A DNA stretch of 64,000 bases from contig NZ_CP009110.1 in assembly GCF_000739085.1 (NCBI RefSeq), positions 6,696,001-6,760,000 on the forward strand, given 5' to 3'. The notes beneath the pieces are model-generated. The model did not search any database. It was not told the origin of the DNA and was given only the letters and a program-made list of their open reading frames with translations. Positions 46,887-54,448 of this stretch are shown piece by piece. Source of the DNA: Amycolatopsis methanolica 239 (GTDB lineage: Bacteria > Actinomycetota > Actinomycetes > Mycobacteriales > Pseudonocardiaceae). Made by a program: the position numbers and the translations under genes. How positions within the stretch are numbered: the first letter of the stretch is position 1; each line of letters opens with the position of its first letter.

Positions 46887-47588
46887 CGCCGCCTCCGCCT
46901 CGGCCGCACCCGTGAAGTGCAGGTGCACCTGTCCGCGCACGAACGCCGACAGCGCCCGGGCGAACGCCCGCACCGCGAAGTCCGGGGTGGCCAGGTGCAG
47001 GTCAGAGAGGTACCGACCACGCTCGAACCGGCCCAGCGCCCTGGCGAAGCGCGCCCACATCGCGCGCACGGCCGGCTCGTCGAAGTAGTTGACCAGCCCC
47101 TCGGTGACGATCACCAGCCCGCGGGCCGGGTCGAGGTCCGCCACCAGCCGGTCCAGACCGGTCTCGTCGAGGACGTCCAGTTCGGCCACGCGGTGCCCGG
47201 GCCCGGCCGGAAGCGCGCCGCACAGGGTGCGGCGTTTGCGCTCGGCCATGTCCGGCAGGTCCGCTTCGAGGTAGGTGAGGCCGGGGTGGCGACGGGTGAA
47301 GCGCCAGCCGCGGGCGGACAGCCCGGCCGCGATCTCCACGACCTGGGTGATCCCGTCGCGCTCGACGGCGTCGGTGAGGAGCCGGTCGATCAGGCGGTGC
47401 CGGGCCAGCAGGAAGCCGTCGAGCGTCGGCCCGCCCAGCGCGCCGCTGGCCGCCATGAGCGGCCGCAGCAGCCCGTGCAGGATACGCCCCTCGGCGGTCG
47501 CGAAGGCGGGGTCGGAGAGCCCGCTGCGCACCCACACGAAGCCGGTGTAGTGGGCGGTCGGACTGATCGTCTCGGAGCGGCGGGCCAT
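46803..47588 (-). CDS. LCM-family SAM-dependent methyltransferase
   Basis: 261-residue class I methyltransferase of the leucine carboxyl methyltransferase/O-methyltransferase type. It shows an N-terminal helical region followed by VVEIAAGLSARGW (SAM motif I variant), TYLEADLPDMAERK (acidic ribose contact) and LVIVTEGLVNYFDEPAV (motif IV-like region). Similar actinobacterial proteins lack an assigned substrate. Start ATG 47588; its stop TAG overlaps the end of the broken Pr6Pr-like gene. It precedes the tRNA-Thr gene. Confidence 0.84.
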   Translation of the reverse strand: MARRSETISPTAHYTGFVWVRSGLSDPAFATAEGRILHGLLRPLMAASGALGGPTLDGFLLARHRLIDRLLTDAVERDGITQVVEIAAGLSARGWRFTRRHPGLTYLEADLPDMAERKRRTLCGALPAGPGHRVAELDVLDETGLDRLVADLDPARGLVIVTEGLVNYFDEPAVRAMWARFARALGRFERGRYLSDLHLATPDFAVRAFARALSAFVRGQVHLHFTGAAEAEAALLAAGFGRAVLHVPPETGLVRVIEATP

Positions 47589-47656
47589 GGCCGGAGAGCC
47601 TAGGCCGGAAACGACGTCGGGGGCCCTCCGAGTGGAGAGCCCCCGACCGTTGCCGG

Positions 47657-47730
47657 AGCCGCCTAGGGGAATCGAACCCCTGACCTGCTCATTACGAGTG
47701 AGCCGCTCTGGCCGACTGAGCTAAGGCGGC
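47657..47730 (-). tRNA. tRNA-Thr (CGT anticodon)
   Basis: A 74-nt cloverleaf on the minus strand. The acceptor stem pairs GCCGCCT (5') with AGGCGGC (3'), the D-arm is TAGCTCAGTCGGCCAGAGC, the anticodon arm GCTCA-CTCGTAA-TGAGC places CGT at the anticodon, and the T-arm is AGGGG-TTCGATT-CCCCT. The anticodon reads ACG Thr codons. CCA is not encoded (TCC follows). Confidence 0.97.
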
Positions 47731-47845
47731 AACACGAACCAGTGTAGCGGCCCCGTCCGCGTCACTTCAGCACCCCCCGCGTCGTTAGGCTGTGCGACGC
47801 CGATCACTCGAAGATCGGCCCGGTCGTACTGGGAGGACCTTCCAT

Positions 47846-49483
47846 ATGCGTCGACGCATGCCTCGCGCGCTGGCGCTGCCGGTCGCCGCGGTCGTGCTCG
47901 TCCTGTCGGCCACGCCCGCCGTGGCGCAGAGCACGATCCCCACCACCCCGACCCCACAGCCGGCCAACCCGGGGCAGCCACCGTTCGTCGGCCAGGAGGG
48001 TCCGCAGCCACTCGGCCACGCGGTCGCCGACGCGGCCGCCGCGCTCGGCGTGCTGCGCCTGCTGCCCAACTCGGTCCCGACCAGCACGATCCTGCCCGGC
48101 TACGGCGAGCAGCTGCCCAAGCAGTCCGCGCTCGAAGCCGGCATGGGCCTGTCCAGCGCGCAGGCGAACTCCGAGGCGCTGCTCAGCTACGAGAAGTCGA
48201 TCGCCCAGTCCTCTCCGCTCGGGCTCGCGATCGGCGGGAACGCGCCGCAGGCGCCCGGCAGCCTCGTGCAGACCGCGCTGCCGGACAACGAGAAGCCGCT
48301 CACCGGCGGCCTCAACGCGCCGGAGAACCCGCTGCTCAACGTCGGCCTGCTGAACGGCAAGGTGCACGCCCGCTACAGCCCGACGCTCGGCCCGTGCGTC
48401 GGCACCATCGCCGACGCCAGCACCTCCGTGGCGAGCCTGTCGCTGCTCAACGTCATCCCGTCGCTGCCCAACCTGCCGATCGACGGCCTTGACCTGCAGA
48501 ACGTGCAGCTGGCCGACGGTTTCGACCCGGCGCAGGGCCTGCAGACCCTCGGCGGCCTGCTCAGCGGCGGCAACCAGACCAAGTCCGACGGCACGAACTC
48601 CGTGCTCAGCCTGCCGAACACGCTGTCGTCGCGGTCGGTGGTGCAGTTGGTCGACATCCCCGGTTCGCCGAACAAGGCGGTCCAGTCGGTCTCCACGCTG
48701 CAGGCCGCGGACATCGAGATCCTCAAGGGCACCCCGCTGGAGCTGACGCTGAAGGTCGTCAGCCAGCCGACCCTCAAGGTCACCTCGACCGGCGACGAGA
48801 AGACCTCGAAGGTCGAGTACACGGCGCCGGTGATCACGATCGAGCGGCAGGGCAAGGTGCTCTACACGCTCGACGCGACCAACCCGACGAAAGACATCCC
48901 GATCGGCCTGCCACTGTCCGGCCTGTCCCAGCAGTTCGGCCCGCTGGAGGACCTGCCGGTGGTCGGCGGCCTGGTCGCCACCGCGCAGAAGGGCCTGCAG
49001 CAGGTCTCGGACACCGCGGGCAAGGTGCTCGACCTCGGCGTCCTGCGGCTGAGCATCGCCGAGCTGACCCAGAAGGGCCAGAACCTCACCGACCCGTTCA
49101 AGGGCTACCAGCTGGGCGCCTCCGCCCGGCTGCTGGACCTGCAGATCCTGCCGACCGCCGGGCTGAAGGACCTCCTCCCGGCGGGCAGCGACACGCTGCC
49201 GTCGTCGCTGGCGCAGCTGTCGCTCGGCGAGCAGATCGGGCGGGCGTACGCGCCCGAGGGCGGTGTCGTGTGCGGGACGACGACCACGCCGCCGCCGGGC
49301 AACGCGGCTCCCCCGGCCGCGCCGCAGAAACTCGCCTACACGGCCGGCGCCTACTCGGCGGTGCCGATGTTCTGGACCGGCACGGCGATGTTGCTGCTCG
49401 GGGTCGTGCTCGTCGCGGCGTTCCCGGCCCGGAAGCGGCTGAAGGCGGTGCCCGTGAAGCCGTCGCCACGGCCACGGGACTGA
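47846..49483 (+). CDS. secreted, C-terminally anchored surface protein
   Basis: 545 residues. It has a Sec signal peptide (RALALPVAAVVLVLSATPAVA, cleavage near 28), a Pro/Thr/Gln-rich start, a large repetitive beta-rich middle rich in Leu, Gly and Ser, and a C-terminus with KLAYTAGAYSAVP, a hydrophobic helix (MFWTGTAMLLLGVVLVAAF) and ARKRLK. That end resembles a cell-wall sorting signal: LAxT followed by a membrane helix and a positive tail (class E sortases use LAxTG; here LAYTAG). It may be wall-anchored or simply membrane-anchored. Function unknown. Start ATG 47846 after GGGAGG. Confidence 0.8.
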   Translation: MRRRMPRALALPVAAVVLVLSATPAVAQSTIPTTPTPQPANPGQPPFVGQEGPQPLGHAVADAAAALGVLRLLPNSVPTSTILPGYGEQLPKQSALEAGMGLSSAQANSEALLSYEKSIAQSSPLGLAIGGNAPQAPGSLVQTALPDNEKPLTGGLNAPENPLLNVGLLNGKVHARYSPTLGPCVGTIADASTSVASLSLLNVIPSLPNLPIDGLDLQNVQLADGFDPAQGLQTLGGLLSGGNQTKSDGTNSVLSLPNTLSSRSVVQLVDIPGSPNKAVQSVSTLQAADIEILKGTPLELTLKVVSQPTLKVTSTGDEKTSKVEYTAPVITIERQGKVLYTLDATNPTKDIPIGLPLSGLSQQFGPLEDLPVVGGLVATAQKGLQQVSDTAGKVLDLGVLRLSIAELTQKGQNLTDPFKGYQLGASARLLDLQILPTAGLKDLLPAGSDTLPSSLAQLSLGEQIGRAYAPEGGVVCGTTTTPPPGNAAPPAAPQKLAYTAGAYSAVPMFWTGTAMLLLGVVLVAAFPARKRLKAVPVKPSPRPRD

Positions 49484-49493
49484 CGTTCTGCGG

Positions 49494-49527
49494 AAGGGGC
49501 GGTGTCGCAACCGGCGCCGCCCCTTTT
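49494..49527. terminator. terminator after the surface protein gene
   Basis: AAGGGGCGG (49494-49502) pairs with CCGCCCCTT (49517-49525), followed by TTTTC on the plus strand. It also faces the convergent holB end at 49538. Confidence 0.75.
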
Positions 49528-49537
49528 CACGCGTTCG

Positions 49538-50746
49538 TCAGCCGTGGCGCAGGGCCGTCAGCATCGCCTCCACCGCGATCCGCGGCTTGACGTTCCACAG
49601 GATCGCTTCGCGGCAGGCCAGCACCGCTTCCAGGCGCTTCAGCGTCGACTCCGCCGTCCACTGGCGTGCGGCCTGCTCGATGTCCTGGGCGTGGTCGGGG
49701 TGGTTGTAGCGGGCGTCGGCGCCGCTCACCGCCACCAGCACGTCCCGGTAGAAGCCCGCGAGGTCGACCAGCGCGAGGTCCAGCGTGTCGCGTTGGGTGC
49801 GGGTCGCCCGGGACTTCTGGCGCTTCTCCAGCTGCTTGACCGCCGCTTCGGCCGCGCGCTTGGCGCCGGCGACGCCCTTGCCGGTCGCGTCGCCGCCCAT
49901 CGCGTTGCGCAGCTCCGCCTTCTCGGCCTCGTCGCGTTCCTTGCTCTCCTCCGTCGCGTCCGCTTCGGCGGCCGCGATCAGGTCGTCGGCGCAGCGGAAC
50001 ACGTCACCGGGACGCGACAGGCCCAGCGGGATCCGCAGCACCGCGGCCCGGCGCTTGCGGGCGTTGTCGTCCGTGGCCAGGCGCCGCGCGCGGCCGACGT
50101 GACCGCCGCACACCGACGCCGCCCATTCCGCCAGCTCCGGGTCGACGCCGTCCCGCTCGACCAGCACGCGGGCGATCGCCTCCGCGGCGGGCGTCCGCAG
50201 CGTCACCAGACGGCACCGGGAACGGATCGTGACCGAGATGTCCTCGGGGTGGTCCGACGGCGCGCACAGCAGGAACACCGTCCGCTCCGGCGGCTCCTCG
50301 ACCGCCTTGAGCAGGGCGTTCGACGCGCCTTCCGTCAACCGGTCGGCGTCCTCGATGATCACGACCTGCCACTGCCCCGTCGTCGGGCGGCGAGCCGCGG
50401 CCTGGACCAGCGCACGCATCTCCGCGACCGAGATCGACAGGCCCTCCGGGATGACCAGGCGCACGTCGGCGTGTGTGCCGTGCATCGCCGTGCGGCAACC
50501 GGGGCACTGGCCGCAGCCGGTGCCGGTGATGCACTGCAGGGCCGCGGCGAACGCGCGGGCGGCCACCGACCGGCCGGAACCGGGCGGGCCGGTGAGCAGC
50601 CAGGCGTGCGTCATCGCGCCCGGCGGCGCGGGCTCGCCCGCGACGATCTGCGCCGCCGCCCGCGCTGCCGCGGACAGCACGTCGACGGCGTGGTCCTGCC
50701 CGACCAGCTGGCCCCACACCCCGGCCGGCGCGACGACAGCGGTCAC
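49538..50746 (-). CDS. holB: DNA polymerase III delta-prime subunit
   Basis: 402-residue clamp-loader subunit. The P-loop reads GPPGSGRS, with Arg for the catalytic Lys, the usual sign of an ATPase-dead delta-prime. A zinc module follows (C-x2-C-x2-C in CGQCPGCR), then the Asp motif VVIIEDADRL and sensor-like SRCRLVTL. It loads the beta clamp with the other subunits. Start GTG 50746 overlaps the upstream gene's stop (GTGA). From memory, the M. tuberculosis counterpart is Rv3644c, also near topA. Confidence 0.94.
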   Translation of the reverse strand: MTAVVAPAGVWGQLVGQDHAVDVLSAAARAAAQIVAGEPAPPGAMTHAWLLTGPPGSGRSVAARAFAAALQCITGTGCGQCPGCRTAMHGTHADVRLVIPEGLSISVAEMRALVQAAARRPTTGQWQVVIIEDADRLTEGASNALLKAVEEPPERTVFLLCAPSDHPEDISVTIRSRCRLVTLRTPAAEAIARVLVERDGVDPELAEWAASVCGGHVGRARRLATDDNARKRRAAVLRIPLGLSRPGDVFRCADDLIAAAEADATEESKERDEAEKAELRNAMGGDATGKGVAGAKRAAEAAVKQLEKRQKSRATRTQRDTLDLALVDLAGFYRDVLVAVSGADARYNHPDHAQDIEQAARQWTAESTLKRLEAVLACREAILWNVKPRIAVEAMLTALRHG

Positions 50747-52842
50747 CTGGCCTCCACCTCGGCGAGCGGCACCAGTCCGAGCTTGCGCTGGGCGAGCACG
50801 GCCGTTACCGCGGTGCGCACCCGGTCGCCGACCTCCTCCGCGGGCCCGTCGGCGTCCACCACCACGTAGTGATCGGGGTCGGCGGCGGCCATCTCGCTGA
50901 GCAGGTGCTGCACGCGCCACTGGTCCTCGACCGAGATCGGGCCGGGCGCGTTCGTGCCGGGGTCGGCGTCCAGCAGCACGGTCACGTCAGGCCGGAGGCG
51001 GCCGGTGGCCCAGTCGGCGAGCCCTTCCAGTTCCTTGGCGTCCAGTCCGGCGACGGCGGACAGGTGTGCGAGCGGCGAGTCGACGAAGCGTTCCATCACC
51101 ACGATCGCGCCACCGTCCAGCGCGGGGTTGACGTTGCGCTCCACGATGTCGGCGCGCACCGCGGCGGCCGCGAGGGCCTGTGCCCGCGCCCCGGACAGCG
51201 ACGCGTTGCCGATGAGCGCGGCGAGCCGCTCGTCGTCCAGCGCCGGGTCCTCGGCCAGCACCACCGGGCGCGGGCTGGCCGATCGCAGCCACTCGGCGAG
51301 CTTCGACGCCTGCACGGCGGTGTCCGCGGCCGTGGTGCCCTCCAGCGCGATGAGCAGGCCGTTCACCCGGCGCGGGCGGCGGCGGATCGCATTGCGCAGG
51401 TCGGCCATGATCGGCTCGGACCGTCGCGAGTCCATCTGCCGGTAGGCGATGACGCCGACGACCGCGGCGAGGGCGCCGCCGCCGAGCATCACCGGGCGGG
51501 TGCCGTCGATGATGATCGGGTTGCCCCAGACCGTGATCGTCCGCGGCTTCGTCAGGCCGATCAGCAGCGGCACCAGTGAGACCGACCCGAACACGATGAT
51601 CTTCATCATCGACTGGTAGATCGCGTTGATCCGGCCACGGATCGCGTCGTCGACCTGCGAGCCGATGATCGTCACGCCGGTCAGGAACGCGGCGCCGGCG
51701 CACGCGCCAACGATCGCGACCGCGATCAGCGACACGGTCAGGTGCGGCGACAGCGCCACCAGGATCAGCGCCAGCCCGGCGAGCACGATCGAGATGCCGA
51801 AGAGCCGGTCGTGCGGCAGCCGCCGGGCCAGCTTCGGCGCGCCGCCCATGCCGGTCGCCAGCCCGATGAATACGGCCACGACCAGCAGGCCCCACGCGGA
51901 GTCGCCGGCCAGCAGGCTCGACGAATACGGCTTGGCCGACCCGACCACCGCGCCGCCCGCCGCGAACGCGCCAGCCGCGCCGATGAGCAGGCCACGGACC
52001 AGCGGCGTGCTCCGCACGTACTTGCCCGCGTCCTTGACCAGGGCGCCCAGCCCGGGCTTGTCCGCCTCCGCGATCGGCTTCGCGGCCTTCTCGGCCTGCT
52101 CGTGCGAGACCTTGGCCATCCGCGGCTTGCGGATCGACAGCTCCGGGATGCGGGTCAGCACCAGGATCGCGCTGGCCAGGTACAGCAGCGCGATGAGCAC
52201 GACGATGACCTTGGCGACGCCGAGCTCACCGAAGAACCCGGACGGGAGGCCGACCGAGGCCGCGATCCGGGTCACCACGGCGTAGAGGCCACCCGCGGTG
52301 ACCGTGGCGAGCCCGTACGTCATCACCAGGCCGAGCTGGTTGGCCGTCTCCACCTGGTCCGGGCGCCTGAGCAGGTTCGGGACCGCCGCCTCCTTGGACG
52401 GGATCCACATCATCGCGCTCGCGCTGGCCAGGAAGTTCGCGATGTAGAGCCACCAGGACGTGCCGACGAACGCTACCGACAGCAGGAAGCCGCAGCGGAA
52501 CAGGTCGGCGACGAACATGACCTTGCGCCGGTCGAAGCGGTCGGCGAGCAGGCCGCCGAGCGGGGCGAAGATCAGGCCGGGCAGCAGCGCGGAGAGCAGG
52601 ACGCCGGTGAAGGCGAAGTTCTGCGCGGTGTAGTTCGTGGTCAGCTGGGTCGCCAGGCTCGTCAGGCCCAGGATGGTCAGCCAGTCCGCGACGCTGCACA
52701 GGTAGGTCACGCCCCACAGCCGCCGGAACGGCCGGATCGCCAGGACCCGCCGGGCCCGGTGGATCGTCGAGGCGTCACGCCCTGCCGGCGCCTCACTTCC
52801 TGCGCCGGGTTCCACGTGCACGACCTCGCTGATCGGACCCAC
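50743..52842 (-). CDS. MFS transporter fused to a degenerate dTMP-kinase-like domain
   Basis: About 699 residues. Residues 30-480 form an MFS-like membrane domain (about twelve helices, with the classical loop LLADRFDRRK between helices 2 and 3). Residues 489-699 resemble thymidylate kinase, but the P-loop, normally EGxDGxGKST, is EGTTAADTAV (511-520): the catalytic Lys is Thr518. The TREPGG motif is LAEDPALDD, and the DRY/DRF motif is ERFVD (594-598). Thus the kinase part looks catalytically dead and may sense or regulate. In Streptomyces a similar MFS-kinase fusion sits beside topA. Start GTG 52842 (another GTG is at 52851). It overlaps holB by 4 nt. Confidence 0.85.
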   Translation of the reverse strand: MGPISEVVHVEPGAGSEAPAGRDASTIHRARRVLAIRPFRRLWGVTYLCSVADWLTILGLTSLATQLTTNYTAQNFAFTGVLLSALLPGLIFAPLGGLLADRFDRRKVMFVADLFRCGFLLSVAFVGTSWWLYIANFLASASAMMWIPSKEAAVPNLLRRPDQVETANQLGLVMTYGLATVTAGGLYAVVTRIAASVGLPSGFFGELGVAKVIVVLIALLYLASAILVLTRIPELSIRKPRMAKVSHEQAEKAAKPIAEADKPGLGALVKDAGKYVRSTPLVRGLLIGAAGAFAAGGAVVGSAKPYSSSLLAGDSAWGLLVVAVFIGLATGMGGAPKLARRLPHDRLFGISIVLAGLALILVALSPHLTVSLIAVAIVGACAGAAFLTGVTIIGSQVDDAIRGRINAIYQSMMKIIVFGSVSLVPLLIGLTKPRTITVWGNPIIIDGTRPVMLGGGALAAVVGVIAYRQMDSRRSEPIMADLRNAIRRRPRRVNGLLIALEGTTAADTAVQASKLAEWLRSASPRPVVLAEDPALDDERLAALIGNASLSGARAQALAAAAVRADIVERNVNPALDGGAIVVMERFVDSPLAHLSAVAGLDAKELEGLADWATGRLRPDVTVLLDADPGTNAPGPISVEDQWRVQHLLSEMAAADPDHYVVVDADGPAEEVGDRVRTAVTAVLAQRKLGLVPLAEVEAR

Positions 52843-52988
52843 CCCACTCACTCCCGCGGCGCTGGGGAACCCCTCGCGCGACACACCGGCATCCCCCAAC
52901 CGTGGGGCCAGGGTAGCTCTGCCGTTCTGAGAGTGCCCGTCGTGGTGGACGGTAGGCGTCCGAAACGCGAAGATCGTCCCGCCGCGGA

Positions 52989-53489
52989 CTATTCGAAGAT
53001 GCCGCTGAGCGTGTCGATCAAGCTGGACAGGAACTGGATCGCGAGCACGCCGAACACGACCATCAGCAGGATCGCGACGAGGAACGCCGCCGACCCGCTG
53101 GACGGTTTCGCCCTGCGGACCGAGCCGCCCTGCCCCGGCCGCGGCAGGCGGAACGACGGCTTCGACCACGAACCGATCCGCTGGCGCCCGGTCCACGTGC
53201 GCTGACGCGGCAGGATGCCCAGCGGCGGCGCGGGCGGCACCGCCGGGGCGGGAGCCGCGGGCGGTGTGTCGTCCACCGGCGTCTCGGCCGGCGCCGCCGG
53301 CTTGTCCGACATGGCCTCGATCATCTCGCGGACCTTCTCCGGGTCCGGCTCGACCGGCTTGGCCACCTTCAACGGCTGGTAGCCCTCTTCGTCGGCGACT
53401 GACCCCGAGACGGCGTCGCCGAACGTCAGCGGTGGCAGGCCGGACTGCGTGCCGTCGCCGAAACGACCGTCGTCCTTGGCCGGACCCAT
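52989..53489 (-). CDS. tail-anchored, Pro/Ala-rich membrane protein
   Basis: 166 residues. The N-terminal 140 are hydrophilic, rich in Pro, Ala, Asp and Glu, with no recognisable domain; residues about 141-163 (AAFLVAILLMVVFGVLAIQFLSS) are one transmembrane helix close to the C-terminus. A basic patch (RRAKPSSG) precedes it, so the N-terminal part is probably cytoplasmic. Start ATG 53489 is the first ATG and upstream codons look unconserved. It lies between the EspG-like gene and the MFS fusion. I do not recognise it. Confidence 0.7.
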   Translation of the reverse strand: MGPAKDDGRFGDGTQSGLPPLTFGDAVSGSVADEEGYQPLKVAKPVEPDPEKVREMIEAMSDKPAAPAETPVDDTPPAAPAPAVPPAPPLGILPRQRTWTGRQRIGSWSKPSFRLPRPGQGGSVRRAKPSSGSAAFLVAILLMVVFGVLAIQFLSSLIDTLSGIFE

Positions 53490-53599
53490 GGTGACCACTC
53501 CCGTGCGATCGGAAACACCTCGCCCCAGCGTAGTGGGCTTTTCGCGATGTGCACGCGCCCATCCGGGCAACCTCGTGATCACTGTGCGCAACCGGAAGT

Positions 53600-54409
53600 T
53601 CAGGCACAGGTCATCGCCGCCTCGACCGCGTCGGTCATCCACTGGGCGAGCCGGTCGCGGTCGGACGGGACCAGGAACAGTTGCGTGCCCTCGCCCGGTT
53701 CGGTGACCGTGGCCAGGACGTGCCGCCCCAGGTCGTTGTCCACCACCACGTAGCCGAGCCGCGGGAACTGCGCGCAGCGCCGGTCGAACGCCATCAGGTC
53801 GACCACGGTGGTGCCGGTACGCGGCCGCCGCAGGAACTCCCGCACCCGCGCCGCCCGGTCGGCGTCCCGCCCGGCCAGCTCACCCGAGGGGCCCGCCTGC
53901 AGCATCACCGAGCCGAACCGGCCGCGGCGCTGCTCGGGCACGAACCCGACCACCCGGTCGAACAGGGTGCGGAGCTCGCGGTAGCCCCAGCCGCCGACCT
54001 GCGTGCTGTCCGGCCGCCAGCTCCACAGCACCCCGGCGGCGGTGTCGGCGTAGACCCGCACGTCGAGCGGCCCGGCGAGCCCGCTGTGCACGCCGGTGAG
54101 CACCATCCGGATCGGACCGCGCAGCATCAGCGCGAACGCGCGCATCGCGTCGTCGGTCAGGCCGCCGCCCTCGACGAACGGCGAGTCCCGTAGCTGCGCC
54201 ATCCAGGCGTTGTGCTCCTCGGCCTCGGCGACCAGGTCGGCCGGGTCGTCCGATCGGCTCAGCGGGTACCGGATCCGCTCGACGTCGTCGTCCGTCGCGT
54301 ACGGCGCGTACAGGTCCCAGGTGCTCGCGCGCTCCGGCACGGCGTCCAGCACCGGCCGGGCGGCCTCGGTCAGCAGTTCGTCGATCGTCGTCACGGGGGC
54401 AGTGTGCAC
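53600..54409 (-). CDS. divergent EspG-like protein
   Basis: 269 residues. The overall plan resembles the EspG pair: VRVYADTAAGVLWSWRPD followed by RELRTLFDRVVGFVPE in the middle (compare the EspG IWIRPAFPEGLASTVVDLLP region), then RLGYVVVDNDLGRHVLATV and SDRDRLAQWMTDAV in the C-terminal half (compare WFDTATGRYLSLS...ADAKTLRTRLGEM). Identity is low, so a remote EspG or EspG-fold protein is probable, not certain. It follows topA with a 39-nt gap, perhaps co-transcribed. Start GTG 54409; GTG 54394 is an alternative. Confidence 0.55.
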   Translation of the reverse strand: MHTAPVTTIDELLTEAARPVLDAVPERASTWDLYAPYATDDDVERIRYPLSRSDDPADLVAEAEEHNAWMAQLRDSPFVEGGGLTDDAMRAFALMLRGPIRMVLTGVHSGLAGPLDVRVYADTAAGVLWSWRPDSTQVGGWGYRELRTLFDRVVGFVPEQRRGRFGSVMLQAGPSGELAGRDADRAARVREFLRRPRTGTTVVDLMAFDRRCAQFPRLGYVVVDNDLGRHVLATVTEPGEGTQLFLVPSDRDRLAQWMTDAVEAAMTCA

Positions 54410-54448
54410 CCGGGGTACGACAGTTTTGGTCGAACTGCTGTTCGAGGC

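Noticed and set aside
50743-51400. Functional dTMP kinase annotation for the fusion's C-terminus
   Set aside because: The P-loop lysine and the TREPGG and DRY motifs are all changed, so I call it kinase-like only.
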